Under the pieces are notes generated by a model that saw only the letters and a list, made by a program, of their open reading frames with translations, was not told the origin of the DNA and did not search any database. Below, in pieces: positions 44,930-57,439 of a stretch of 64,000 nt of DNA. The DNA is from Seiridium cupressi (lineage: Eukaryota > Ascomycota > Sordariomycetes > Amphisphaeriales > Sporocadaceae), in NCBI GenBank assembly GCA_036674765.1, contig JARVKI010000002.1:124001-188000 (forward strand), written 5' to 3'. Numbering within the stretch: the first letter of the stretch is position 1; each line of letters starts with the position of its first letter. Position numbers and translations under genes: made by a program.

Positions 44930-47900
44930 TTGAATTCCGGTATGGCAGAAGCAGCAGGGCTCGCCTTAGGAGTAATCGGCATCATAGGCGTCATAGGGGC
45001 CTTCAAAGATGCTATTGACATCTTCAAGCTCATTGGAGATTCAAGGCATCTAGGCCGCGATTATGAGATGCTTGACACGAAGCTTGAGATCGAGAAGATC
45101 ATCCTCCTTCAATGGGCAGACTGGGTTCAGTTGCTCGACAACAGGAAGCACGACAAGAGGCTGGACGATACCAATACTCAACAACTTGTCGCTCGAGTGC
45201 TATTTTGCATTCGTGACCTTATAGCTGATACCTCAAGGATTCGTGAGCGCTATGGATTATGCGAAGCCTCTGAAAATGAGCTACAGGTCCAGAATGCTCG
45301 CTCCCATCGACTGGGTGACTCTCGAATGATGGCGTTCATCGAGAAGTTCCATGATCTAGACATCCAAGTGAGGAATCAACAGGAAAACACCACAATCCGC
45401 CAGAAAGCTTGCTGGCTTATTCGGGACAAGCGGAAATTGGAAGATCTCTTGTGTGAATTATCCCATTTTATCGGAAGACTTAACATCATTCTGCCTGCGG
45501 TCAACAATAACAGCGATATGGAGAGATTGGCCTACGACGATGATGTCAAGAAAATCAAAGGCGTCGGCGCTTTGGGGATTCTTGTGGAAGCATCAAGAGG
45601 ACGGCATCCAAGTCTCACCGAAGAAGCGGAGTCTGCCTTGACGGAAAAGAGAAAGGATCGAATACTTGCGAAACTTTGGTTCCGCAGGATGGATGATAGA
45701 CGAGAACATATCAAGAACCCACATGACAAAACCTTTGAATGGGCCCTACACATCCCTCATCGCACATCACAATGGGATAATCTTGCGAGGTGGCTTCAGT
45801 CCGGCTCTGGCATTTACTGGCTACATGGCAAGGCAGGGAGCGGCAAATCGACATTGATGAAGTACATTCATCTCCATGAGCGCACTCACGAGATGCTCGC
45901 TCAATGGGCTGAGGGCTACTCGTTTCTACTCGCCAGCTTCTTCTTCTCTAATCTCGGCACTACGGAGCAAAAGTCACAAGAAGGACTTGCAAGGGCTCTT
46001 CTGCATCAGATTCTGTCACAACACAGAGACACAATTCCGTCTGCTCTCCCGCATATGTGGAAAGAACTCCTGAACACTGGAGATACGACCTTGCCTTCGG
46101 TGGCAGAAACTTAAACCGCCTTTGGAGTTGTTGCCAGAAATCTGAGCGCGACGAAAATTTGCATCTTTGTCGACGGATTGGATGAGTTTCAAGGAGATGA
46201 CTCAGTCGCCATCTCTTTCCTCGAGTCCTTGAGGCAAAGTCCAAATATCAAAATTATCGTCTCCAGTCGGCCAATTCCAAGTTGTGTCGCAGCCTTTGGT
46301 GGATACCCAAAACTACGGCCTCAAGACTTGACACGAAATGATATAACGATATATGTGCAAGATGTAATCAGCCAGAACGCTCATATGCAGAGGCTCATAA
46401 GGCGATCAGAAAGCCAAGCTATTGAGATCATCAAAGACCGAGTGGAAAAGTCTTCCGGGGTCTTTCTGTGGGTCGTACTAACATCGAAAGCGCTTTTGAG
46501 AGGCCTCGAAGATGGCGATCGGATCTTGGAACTTCGACAACGCGTAGAGGACTTGCCCCCAGAGCTCGAACAAATGTTCCAACACATGCTTGAGAGAGTT
46601 CCTTTGCGCCATAGACAGCAAGGTCTGCGTATGTTGAAAACATGTTTTGTGAACCAACAAGCCGGTCATAGAATGACCACACTGGGATTGGGCCTTGTCG
46701 ATGACTACCACTCATCTGAGATACACTTGGAAGTTCTTACACGTCAACAAAAGCGACATATCTGTGAAGATACCGATCGTAGACTGAGAAGCCGCTGTGG
46801 TGGTCTGTTGGAACTTGAGTCATTAGAATATGATGATATTTGCTTGTGTGATTATGTACCCACTGATCATGATAAACGACGCAGCAGTAACAACTCCAGA
46901 GATGGCAAACACGGTGAAAGCCATAGCGATGACAGCAACCACAACTGCGACAATAAGTCCTCCAACCATGATGACTACATTGACACTGCAGTGGTATTCC
47001 TCCATCGCTCAGTCTTCGAATTTCTCAGCGACAAGAATACATGGGCGCTTGTTGGTTTGAGTTTGCCAAATGATAGGTATCATGCTAGCGTTGCATTATC
47101 TCTTTCGGGACTACAACTCTCATGGCAGTCCCTCCACCTTCGCTGTCCAAATGAGGAATTGGGCAGCTTATTCTTTGAGGTTGGCTTGACCTGGGCAATC
47201 AGGTGTGAGAGGCAACACATTCCAGGCCGCGATCTATTTTTTGAACACATTCAACCATTGATAGATATAGCAAATCAGTGGAAGACTCCGATGCTTGATA
47301 TGGCGAACGGACTACCTTCAAATAAAATCCACGATCGACATCCGGATTACAAAGGATTTACGGTGTTGCTCCTTGCTATCGAAGCGGGCGCTACCCAATT
47401 CGTGAGAAAGCACCCGGATCTTCTCATATTAGTAAAGCATGATCGAGAAATATGTCGATGTATGCCAGTTCTCTATCATGCCATCAAAGGATTGGAATTC
47501 AATCAGGGGCTGCGGCGACAGGGAACGTCTGTGGACACCGTGCGCCTTCTCTTAGGACTTGGCTGCAACCCGAACGAGCCGTTGGTTTTCGACAGAACTG
47601 ACACGCCATGGCGTGCATGGTTGGACTTTGTTACAAAGTGGGTAGATGAGCTGGATAGACTAGAGGTACTCGAGATCGCAGAACAATTCCTACAAGCCGG
47701 CGCAGACCCGTGGCCACAAATCGATGTTCTGGATTGGTTAGACAGAGTATTCGTACAAGCTGAAACCGACCGAAGTAATCTCGATGAAGTCAACCCCATC
47801 GATGAAAGAAGCGGTGCGATACTCAAGGAGAGGGCTGAAAATCTAATCAGACTCATCAAAGAACAAAGGCAGCGTCAGACCGGGGTCGAATCTTCATCTA

Positions 47901-48130
47901 GTGGATATGAAGAGGACATAACAGAAAGCGATGAGAACTTGGAGGGTCATGGAGTTTTAACAACAAAGACCCAAGCGGGTCAGTCATCAGTTGAAGAAAA
48001 ACCTACAGGGGAGCGTTCCAATTTATTTTCCAAAACGAGCAGTGACGCGGAGACAGTCTGTTTAAAAAGAAAAAGCAGACCCGATGACATAGAGTATCCG
48101 AGGAAAGAAAATAGGCGCCACCCTAGCTAG
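44930..48130 (+). pseudogene. HeLo-NACHT STAND protein, interrupted by one in-frame TAA
   Basis: One frame runs from 44930 to 48130 and is broken only by TAA at 46112-46114. Before it: an N-terminal HeLo-type domain (AAGLALGVIGIIGVIGAFKD, then IFKLIGDSRHLGRDYEMLDT), the death-inducing module of HET-S/LopB relatives; a helical linker; and the NACHT start with Walker A WLHGKAGSGKST and SFFFSNLG. After it, in the same frame: Walker B ICIFVDGLDEF, sensor IIVSSRP, the winged-helix region (LPPELEQMFQHML), a region ending VVFLHRSVFEFL, a poorly conserved helical/ankyrin-like part (TVRLLLGLGCNPNE) and a charged tail. Full length would be about 1,066 codons. No intron removes the TAA. A CAA-to-TAA transition is the simplest cause. 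The left piece alone could still make a HeLo-bearing protein. Confidence 0.85.
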
Positions 48131-48724
48131 TCTATATACTGGTTTCAAAGCGTCCGGGCCCAGAAATACAAGACGAGTTTCCATGTCTTCTTAGAATAGT
48201 ATCACGTCGGCTGATACGATATTAATACAATATGTGAATATCCAGTGTATGTGCTTTGGGGCTTTTTAGTTCATGCTCTTAAGCTGAATGGCGCCGAAGC
48301 CAGCTCTTGTTTACGAGCTGATCCCGCAGGCTCGGCTGTGATGGACCTGCGAACGGGGGAGCATGAAAGAAATAATCGTAATCATACATTCGAGTTAATA
48401 TCACTTGGTATTCATGATACGGGATCAGTATCGCTCGGACAGTATGCGTTCTAGTGTGACTTTTACTTTGTTTGCTGGTTATTAGGGTGATACGAATGTT
48501 TGCGATCAGACGAGGTTTTGGGGGATCCGTTCCCCGTGTGCTCAACGGATATATTTCCCGGCCATTCAAGGATAGAGCAGCGTCGCTTATACAACACCTT
48601 GCGAAGCAGTCACAGCGGAGACGAACAATTTAAACCAGGCGAAGCCGATGGCCATGCATTGAACTCTAGATGAAATGGGGTATCGAGATAGAAAACACGC
48701 TTCCATCACAACATCCCCTGAACA
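48131..48724. other. intergenic, nothing recognisable
   Basis: About 590 bases between the STAND gene and the convergent surface glycoprotein. Only short shadow frames. Confidence 0.45.
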
Positions 48725-49463
48725 TTACACTGCTGTCAAGAAGCCAACGGCCCCAATAACGCCAGCCAGAGCCCAAACTGCTAGCTCCTTGGCGTTCAAC
48801 CCAGAAGCCGCACTCGCACTGGAGGGCGCACAAGTGCCCGTGGGGTTGGCGGTCTTCTCCGCGCCGGCCGTGATGGTTACATCATGGCGGCCGAAACTAG
48901 TCCCAGAATAAGTGCTGGCCGTTGTCGATGAGGTTGTGGTCCTACCGGCGCTGGCCGTCGCAGCTGTGGTACAGACGGCCGCTGTTGTGCCTGATAGTGC
49001 GCAGTTGTCCGTCGCAACCAGCGTAACTTCGGTACCTCCCACCGCGAGCTCAGTGGAGAGCGATTGAATATAATGCGATGGGCCTTCTGTCACGGTGACC
49101 CATGGCGAGTTCAATCAGCATGGGGGCTTCATTTGTGCATCATGAGTGACATTTACTCACCACTTTAGTAGAATCGCAGACCTTGGTGAAGTAGTTGCCA
49201 GCTATATAAGTGCTGGTTGGGCCTGCTGTGCATTGGAGGGCATATACCGTCTGGTCTGCACATGCCGTGACAACCGATGCAACGTATTTCCAGGCTGAGC
49301 TGCCATTGTCGTCGATGAAGAGATTCACGGTTGGATAGGTGCTATTGGTACCCGTCGTGTCATTCCTTGTGTGAAGGCGCCGCCAGTCCCCTGCGGGTTC
49401 GGCCCGCGAACTGACCCCAAAGCCCTCCAAGTTGATAAGCGACGCTGAGTCCGGGAACGCCAT
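48725..49463 (-). CDS. GPI-type cell-surface glycoprotein, hypothetical
   Basis: Minus-strand exons 49463-49157 and 49086-48725 join through a GTAAAT-CAG intron (leftover A plus AA gives Lys) to 222 residues from the Met at 49463. The core has paired Cys in TACADQTVYALQC and KVCDST, then DNCALSGTTAAVC, a Ser/Thr/Ala-rich stretch and a hydrophobic C-terminus (LAVWALAGVIGAVGFLTAV) fit for GPI attachment. This plan occurs in a family of ascomycete wall proteins of unknown function. The expected signal peptide is not in this model. A TAG just upstream of the Met could be a splice acceptor, and a candidate first exon (MKMQLRLGVVAS) starts at 49576, but no good donor joins them. Confidence 0.65.
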
Positions 49464-49576
49464 ATTTTCCTACTTTGACTGGCAGCTTCACTAGGAATCC
49501 TGGAAAAGTTTGCAGATGAGAACGATGAAGAAGTTTCGAGGGAAGCAACAACTCCAAGCCGCAATTGCATCTTCAT

Positions 49577-50381
49577 ATTTGTATTGTTCTAACATATGAT
49601 GGCCCCCGGATCAGCCCTGTGTTAGTGCTAGGGTACGTTGTACATGTAGGCATCAAGGGAGATGAGAGCCAAGAAGGCTCCGGCTCCGCTCAGCTGACAG
49701 CCGCATCTGCCTACAACGCCCTAAGCCTTGGTGCATGAACCGTATGTTGGCGCGATATAAATAGATGCGGCGGTGGTTGCCATTAGACTACAATTGTACC
49801 TCAACGGATTGTTGGGTGTCAGAGTGATGGCACTCTTGGCAACCGTCAGCATCAGATCAGTATAGATGCGATCAAACCAGAGTCACAACTCCAGAGGCAC
49901 AGTCTTCTTCAGTCAGTCACACAGACTTGGCGCTTGGGGGTGGAGTGCCAATTTCATAGGGCGAGAATGGAGCTTAAACGACAATCCTAGCAGACCGAAC
50001 TGACTCAGAGCGCGTTAGACTTCAGCAGAACCAGTGATAGGTATACCGTTCAATATCGTGTCAAATACCGTCGCATGCCAAATGCTGGTAAATACAGGCA
50101 TGGATTACGAGATATCCTTTAAGCTCTGGTAGCTACACAGCATGAGAAAACACATCGTGAGTCCTACACCTGTATCTCTGATTTGAGCTGCGCCCCTTGC
50201 TGTTCCGCATGCTACATTGTAGTCAGTTGTTACTTTCTAGCGAGTGGCACAATACGCAGGAGAAATGGCGGTCACCAACAACTGCGGCCGCCACCGCCTC
50301 CCTCTGCCCATCCAACAAGTATAGTTGCCACCGTCATGAAAGAACGGCCAGGGCGGGAAGGCATACGAGCATTTCAACTAT
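49577..50381. other. intergenic, nothing recognisable
   Basis: About 800 bases between the glycoprotein 5' end and the far end of the kinase pseudogene. No frame with coding features. Confidence 0.45.
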
Positions 50382-51728
50382 CTAGGTCTGTTTTGCGGTA
50401 AACAACGGCACCAACACACTGCCTTTAAAAAGCTTTCTATCCCTCTCCCATCCTTTCATAATGAAATCCCTTCATAAAGCCAAACCAGCCACAATCGCTT
50501 CTGAGTGAGCTACCCATGGACCCTTCCGGGGACGTCTGTTGTACCAACCGATGACATAAACCCCTACATATATAGCGGTCCGAAAGGTCATCTCGTCACT
50601 CAAATTCCCGTAGCCGTCAATGACTCCCTCCATGATGGCCATTCCAGTGCTGTTATCATTGTATATTCTCCGTTCGATAAGGTCGCCGACGATTTTACCG
50701 AGGTCATAGCATCGATGACCGAACTGAGCGAACTTCCAGTCAATAATGAATAATTTATTAGTTCTGTCCCTCTGTGGCGTGTTTACCCATGGAGTATTTT
50801 GGACTAGAATACTAATGTTCAAACCATTATGAAAGTAGTTCAGCGTAAATAGACACTGGGAATTGACTTACTTTCCTGACCAAAAGTCTCCGTGTATAAG
50901 CCCCCAATTTTCGTTGTCCTCTTTTGGGGACTTCTCGAACTCCTTTCCCAAGACATCTCGGATTGTCTCCAACTTCTCCTGATGGGCCTCCAAAAGCTCA
51001 GGATAGTTTTCGAGTACCTTGAAGAAATTGTCATAGGTTAGAAGGTACTTCACCTTTCCAATCGGATCGTCCTGCAGCATCTGCATCTGCCCTCGGAGAG
51101 TGGCTTGTGCAGGTGCCGAAGCCCACATATGGAAGGACTGAAGCCAAGACCCCAAGTGACGTCCGGCTGTTGCCGGACTGGGTCTAGGGAGGATGTTTTC
51201 GGCATTAGGAGAGAATAATGTTGAATTTAAAACCAGCGGTGTCGGCGAAGTCTGCCAGAGCTTGGGTATGAGTCTCCCGGTCATACAAGTAAAGACGGGG
51301 TGCCTTGATCATTGTGCCTATGGTGCTGGGGCATGAAAATTCGGCAACTGAATTAAACAAGGCCTCTTCAAACGTCTAGCAAGGATACAGGATATCAGCA
51401 CTCTGTTCGACAGGTACTCTGTTCCCGCCAAGAAACTATTGCTCCAAGGGTGATGTGGGAGAGGAGAGATCATATTTACAGAGCGCTGATCATCAAGTTG
51501 GATATCGTGTCTGGCGGCTAGAACGTCGGTGGAATGTTTGATTATGATACTCCCAGCAGTCATTCCATTCTGCGTAGTGAAGGGCTGAGATAGGACGTCA
51601 CGGTAAGCAAAGTTAGCGGGCCTGCTGCTTAGCTGCGTCAGCGAAGAGCAGGCATAAGGAGTCCGCGACGGCTGCTGCAAGACCTTTGCAGAAACGGTGT
51701 CTTCACCTGTTTCCGTCGACGTCGCCAT
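50382..51728 (-). pseudogene. APH-like small-molecule kinase, broken by a frameshift and a nonsense codon
   Basis: Minus strand, exons about 51728-51480, 51375-50872 and 50811-50382. The protein belongs to the aminoglycoside-phosphotransferase/choline-kinase-like fold common in fungi. Visible are PYACSSLTQLS and IIIKHSTDV (ATP lobe, Lys), APRLYLYDRETHTQ, GRHLGSWLQSFHMWASAPAQ, the catalytic loop HGDFWSGN (formed by splicing at 50871-50812) and IDWKFAQFGHRCYDLG (metal-binding Asp). Two lesions: a 1-nt shift in a run of four T (minus strand) near 51229-51232, where the frame of QALADFAD must change to that of SPNAENIL; and a TGA at 50474-50472, after which the same frame continues RDFIMKGWERDRK to a TAG at 50384-50382. 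The first lesion could be a sequencing error in the homopolymer; the second is a substitution. Confidence 0.75.
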
Positions 51729-52223
51729 CGCGTTAGAATTCAATATACATATAGGAAAAGCAAAGTTAGAAAGAATTCATGTGATGTCTGAAATCCTATT
51801 GCTTGGCAATTATGTGTTCACAACCCCTATGATTCCCGGGGTCACTGCCATATGGCGACACTAACTAGGTTGACTTAGGCCTGGAGATACTGTCGCCCAA
51901 TGATATGGGCCATTAATTGAACCCTGCTGGCGCACGTCATATGAGCTGTATCTCATTGGTGAACTTCAGTAATGGGGGTCTGACTCTATTGCATGCTGGT
52001 CTTGTACAACGCGTAATGGCTCGTTGAAAGGTTTACCTCACCATCCTTTGTTTTAGAGACTTCATTCAACTTCACTTGCTCGATGGGTGCATCGTTCGCC
52101 AATTATATTCAATGCGCCATAAGGTTCACCAAACCTGCAACCAAGTTTACAAGGACTGCATATCAAAGTTTCGATTTTATGTATATCAGCGTTATGTCAC
52201 TCTAGTGGCGTCTTAACGCAGAA
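51729..52223. other. intergenic, nothing recognisable
   Basis: About 500 bases between the 3' end of the large STAND gene and the start of the kinase pseudogene, both on the minus strand. Confidence 0.45.
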
Positions 52224-55200
52224 TTATAGACTTTTCAGGTCCGCAAACGCCAGTCCGTTCTTTATGATATTCAGCTCCTGATTCAGGTAGAGCACGATAT
52301 CACCATCGGCCGTGTTTTCCGGTAACACGCCGCCATTGCCTAGATACTCAGGAGGAACAAAGAAATGCTGAGCGTACTGACCCCACACGAGTCCCTTGAG
52401 ATCGACACTAGACAGCCATCCGCTGCGGTGCAAGAAAACCAGACTTCCATTCTGCTGATTGATCGCGACGAAATGCCTGCAAGCTTGCGAGAATGGTTTA
52501 TATAGAGATTCGACAGTGGCTCCTGGTGGACCGTGAACCATTTCGTCGAGTCGAAACAGAAACGTTGTAGAGGAAGATACAAAGTTTGCGCTGTGTTGAA
52601 CCTCTAGAATCAGGATCTGGGTCTCTGGATGGATCATCGCGTTGCCGAGATTAGTCTTGACGGTCCCAGATGGCAGCTCGTAATGTAAATGAATATCGAA
52701 GTTGTCATCGGGAGGCAAGAAATCTGGAAAGATGTGCCTCTTCAATGTACCATCGGCAATTAAAGCGAAATCGTGGTCACCAATTGCGAGCCATCGCCAA
52801 ATTTTCCTCTCTTCCACTGAGAAGTCCAGTGTCGCGATACAAGATCCATCTTTCATAGAGTAGATCGTATTTGCCTCGGTAGTTGCCACGAGTAGAAATT
52901 CGCCGCTCGCGTTGAAGCACAGTTGCCTCACTTGTGCGCCCACGTTGAATTGCTTTCGAAGCACATTGCTGCTAGTTTTTAACGAGGAGGAAGGCTCCGG
53001 CACTAAGCTCCAGACCTGAATGACTCTTGATACATCACTCGAAGCGACATAGCCGGCTATGCTGATAGTTATCTGGGTGATGAACGCGGTGGATGAGTGT
53101 GAATATAATACTGAGGTCTGTTGGCCGGTTTTGGTGCTGAAGGCAACAACTTCACCGTTGTACTTTCCTACCAAGACGACGGGCAGCGAGGGATGTGCGC
53201 AGGTGGCTACGAACCTGGCACTGTTATCAGACTGATGTTGACCCTCGGTGATATTCGCAATCGGTATATCATCGATAACATTGCTGTGCTCCCCAGCGTT
53301 GTTTCGAATGAGTGTGGCTGGGGACCAGATTCGCATGCTCCCATCCATTACATCGGCGATGCTCAGCCCGTCTGATGTGAAATCAAGGATTCGGAAGCAT
53401 GGGAAAGGGGAGATGACGTGATAAAACATGGTCAAAGACTCGAAGTCCCAGAGCTGGATATAACCCTTGACGTTGCAGATGGATAGAGTTCGGCCGTCGG
53501 GTGAACACGATGCTGATAACAAGCCGCAACTGTCCTCTAACCTGAAAGAATGAACCAGGTTTCCAGACCAGATATCATACAGAGCCATGTCGCCATTTAC
53601 GTAAATCACAAGAAGTAGATCGATATCCGGGTTAGGATTGAACATAACCTTGAAAGGCTCTAGCTCGGGAAACTCCTCGTTTCGTGCCCAGGCGACTGGC
53701 TCAGCCGTCTGGGTTTCAAGAATGCACACCGTTCCTCCTCTGTAGCCTAGAGCCAGCAGTTCCTTGTCCGGCGAGAATGATGCCACGGACGGGACTCGGC
53801 CAAATGGTTTGTTTTTATCAAAGACCTTCTCCTGGTCGATCTCACCCTCAAAAGGCCGGAATGCAAAAGGTTGATCCTCAACTAGTTCACCAGTGGTCAT
53901 GGCCCACTTCAGGAGGTGACCATGTTGAGAGACTGCAATGATGTGGTCATTGGAAGAGGTCAGAAGGATGCAACGAAACTTGTTCTTTGTTTCCCAGAGT
54001 GTATTCCCTTCGATATCCACGAGGGTGATCGATTTCGTCGTGCATGCAGCCACATTTTCATCGGCGAAGTGAACAACGTCGACGGGATGCTTGAGGTGAA
54101 GCTCTCCTTCCTTCTGGCAGCTTCGGTGATTATAGAGGCTGACATAGCCTGACTCCATGCCCACAGCAATCAAATTCTCGCCGCAGGATGCGGCGGCAGC
54201 TATGTCGTCGTCGAAGCAGACTGAAGCAATGCAATCATCCCACGCCTTAGGTTTCAATCCCAACACTGTCAGACTGTCAGGTCTCCGTCCGAATTGCCGA
54301 TAGATAGCGGTGCCGGACGGGCAAAGGGGTGGTATGACAAAGTGGATGGAGGAAGGATTTTGCAACAAGGCAGCACCAAACTTGGTCACAAGTCTGCTTA
54401 GGTCAGCCGCCCAGCTGCCTACATCGTTGACTTGGCCATTCAACAGGGAGTGATATTTGGCTCCTTGATCCAAGTAAGCCTTTAGATTCTTAGAGGCACG
54501 AACGATGTAGTGAAGGTCCCCCATTTCCGCGACCCTTTCGATCCAAGTCACAACGTTCGTCCTGAAAAAAAGGTTTATCGCTTTCAAGACCTCGGCGGCT
54601 TCTGCAGAAGCACCACAGATATGTTCAGAAAAATGCGTGATAGCGTAGTCGAGGAGTGCCGAGGGTTCTGGTCTCTTCTGCTTCTGCGTAGACCAGCGAC
54701 GACTTCTGGGTGGCTGCATTTCATGCGACGATAGCAGCTTCAGGCAGACGAGCGCGATGCGTTCGTGGCCCTTCGGCTCGGATACACTGAATTCACCTGC
54801 AGCCTCAGACCAGAGGAATTCTCGAGCCGTAGCATGCACAACGTCAATGACGCCTGAGAACTGGTCTACTGAGACCAGATGGCCACACAAGCCTTCCACT
54901 GCACTTTTAGCGCTGGGCAGTACAGCGTTGATGTCGAGTTTCAGCGCAGGGGAGAGTTCCGATAGTGTAATCTTCCGCGAGGTGGTCACCACCCATGTAA
55001 GCACGGCTTTGGCGACTAAAATTAGAGTGAGTCAATGTGAGTTTCTTTTTACTGAAGCATAGACGTTTGGATTATTTTTGGGGAATTACTTACTGTGCTT
55101 TTCCAGCTTATGCTCCGACATGGCATGGATAGTTCTTTCGTAGTAGGGTAGCATACCGTCTGGGATGCCTTGAAGCACTTGGAGCATACTCTCTCGAGAA

Positions 55201-57439
55201 TATACGTACTCAAGTTCATCCAAGACCAGTCTGACCCAAAGGAAACACGCGTTTGACCGGACCAAGATGTTGCTTGCAAGCTCTTCCCTATCCGCTATGG
55301 AATCTACGGGTAAGTCATCAATCCGAGTGCGGATATAATACTCGATATCCGCTATGCTATCGGACTGTGGTATCTCCATGATATTGATTGTTGCTGTGGC
55401 CTCTAGAGCGCGTGTAAGCCGCAGTATGTCTGGGATCTTGCGGCTGGTGATAAATATGTGGAGAGGAAAGTTTGGCCTTTCACCCTTTAGCATGCTAAAG
55501 AGCTCTTGGTACTTGTTGCACTCATCAAGTGCGTCGATAACCCAGTATTGTGGGGCATATATGCGAGTCTTCAGGAAGGATTAGCTGAGAACACTTAATC
55601 GAAATATGCACTATTTGAAACTGACCTGGAATATTCCCCTCTTAAAGACCTTATTCCAAACCGTACGGATGTCATCCTTATCGAATGTTGAGCCATCCCT
55701 ATACAACGCAACCAGACTCTTTCGAATCGCAGCGTTTGACGAGGCCATTTGATAAGCCATCCGTCGCAATAAATCGCCAACCGACTTCGAAGATCTGTCA
55801 CCAAAGTGGAAATAATAACTGGCACACTCGAGCTGAAACTCTTGCAGCTGAGTAGCGATAGAATTCGCAAGATACGTCTTTCCTGTCCCTGGATTGGCAT
55901 GGACCCAAAAAAGCGAGATACTTTTGTGATCCGCTTCACGTTCCTTGGACTGTTGGGTGAAATAGTCGCAGGTAGAGTCCCTCCAGGCACAGAAATCTTC
56001 TCTTGCGTTAATCCACTGACATGAACCTTCTACCTTCGGGTACTCCCCTTCCGGCCGATCTGTGATACCCAGCCAAAGTTGCAACAACCTCATTTGTTTT
56101 TTGGACTCTTCCGCCTTTCTGATGGCCACTGTATATCCTTAGCCAACGCCACCAGAATTTGATCATACCGCTTACCGTCTTTAAGTAGATCGTGAATGGC
56201 GCTCTGTAAGGCATCCCGCACGGCAATGTAGTTTGGATCCTCGACGCCGCCAAATTTGCATACGTCTCGATGGTTTGCATTGAGATACTGCACTCTTTCA
56301 TTCTTATAGCCTATTCCATTTACCCACATGGTGGATTCGTCAGCCAGTCAAATAAGACTAGATGAGATTCTCGGATTAGACTCACCAAGAATGGCAGAAC
56401 TCCTTTCCACAATCATGGCTGAAGTGATTCCAAGGTTCATACGAAGGGTCTCGTAGAAGGAATATATCATTAGGTCATCAGCACGCTCAGCAAATTCTTC
56501 GTTGATCAATTGGGACGAAGTTGACCCGGTCATAATATCCGAAATATAGTGACGTGAAGACATTATGCCAGAAACATGTAAAATATTATTCAAAATAGCG
56601 GCATAGTCACTCCCTCGGTGGGGTGTGGCTAAGAAGAAGAAGCATTTTATTCGTCCTTCGAAATCGGCTGTGTCTCTAGAAAGAATAAATGCCTAGCCGT
56701 AATGTCAGCACAAAGTTCCGCATTAGAGTTGTTAGTAAAGCAAACGATCGGGTGAGATACCTTCTTAATCACAAGGCCGCCCATGGAGTGTCCAACGAGT
56801 ATGATAGGGTTCTGATGCCTGTCGTTAGTATTCCTGTTGGAAAATTATTATTTTATGATTACTTGCGTTCCCGTTTCCTCTGATGTAAGGCGAGTTTCTC
56901 ATTTGCTCCAGTAGAGACTGACCGAAATCGTGCACATTGAGTATGCTCGTCTTTGTGCTCGCCCAGTCCGAGTCGTATCCGAAGCTGTGGATACTGGCAT
57001 TCCGCATCCCTGGCTCCATCGGCAGCCAGTATTGCGGCCAGAAGAACCGGCGATCATCTCCCTTGCGCCATGTTTTGATGGAGCCACCGCGCAGCCCATG
57101 GACGAATACTACATCGACCAGCGGCTCTGGGGAGGAATGAAGAAGCCTCAATCCCAGCGGGCCACGGAGATCCTCTTCTGCATTTTCTTCTTTCTCGCTC
57201 CTCTTAACGAATCGGGAGCTACCGAAGCGCTTCCTCGCTGAGGGTGCCGGCCATTGGGGACGGATCGTGTTAGCCCAATCGAGGTTTGAAGGTGTTGCCT
57301 CAGAACTTCCGTCTTTCGACGTTGGGGACGCTGGTGTTCTGGCCCTGGTCCCAGCGTCTGCAATGTCGCTCGGCTTGCGCCTATGGTCCGACAGTGAGAG
57401 TTGCTGTACCCCAACGTCCATATGGGCATTCGCCAACAT
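52224..57439 (-). CDS. SesB-like hydrolase-NACHT-WD40 STAND protein (fungal NLR)
   Basis: Seven minus-strand exons: 57439-56863, 56818-56761, 56692-56386, 56310-56176, 56128-55626, 55568-55094, 55015-52224, about 1,615 residues. N-terminal alpha/beta hydrolase: VDVVFVHGLRGG, the nucleophile elbow LVGHSMGGLVIKK (own small exon) and FFFLATPHRGSDY; this is the SesB/PGAP1-like effector domain of fungal NLRs. Then NACHT: Walker A FWVHANPGTGKTYLANSI, Walker B YWVIDALDE, ITSRKIPDIL. Then about seven diverged WD40-like blades (VSLYNHRS, GYIQLWDFES, GSMRIWSP, RVIQVWSL). Exons 2-7 join perfectly, but exon 1 to exon 2 is one base out of phase with the only good donor (GTAATC) and acceptors. So there is an indel near 56820-56880, an unusual splice, or a sequence error. 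The blades are not the near-identical kind seen in HET-E/D/R. Confidence 0.85.

Noticed and set aside
52224..55004. High-identity WD40 repeats under concerted evolution, as in HET-E/D/R
   Set aside because: The blades are diverged in residue and DNA sequence; no near-identical unit was seen.
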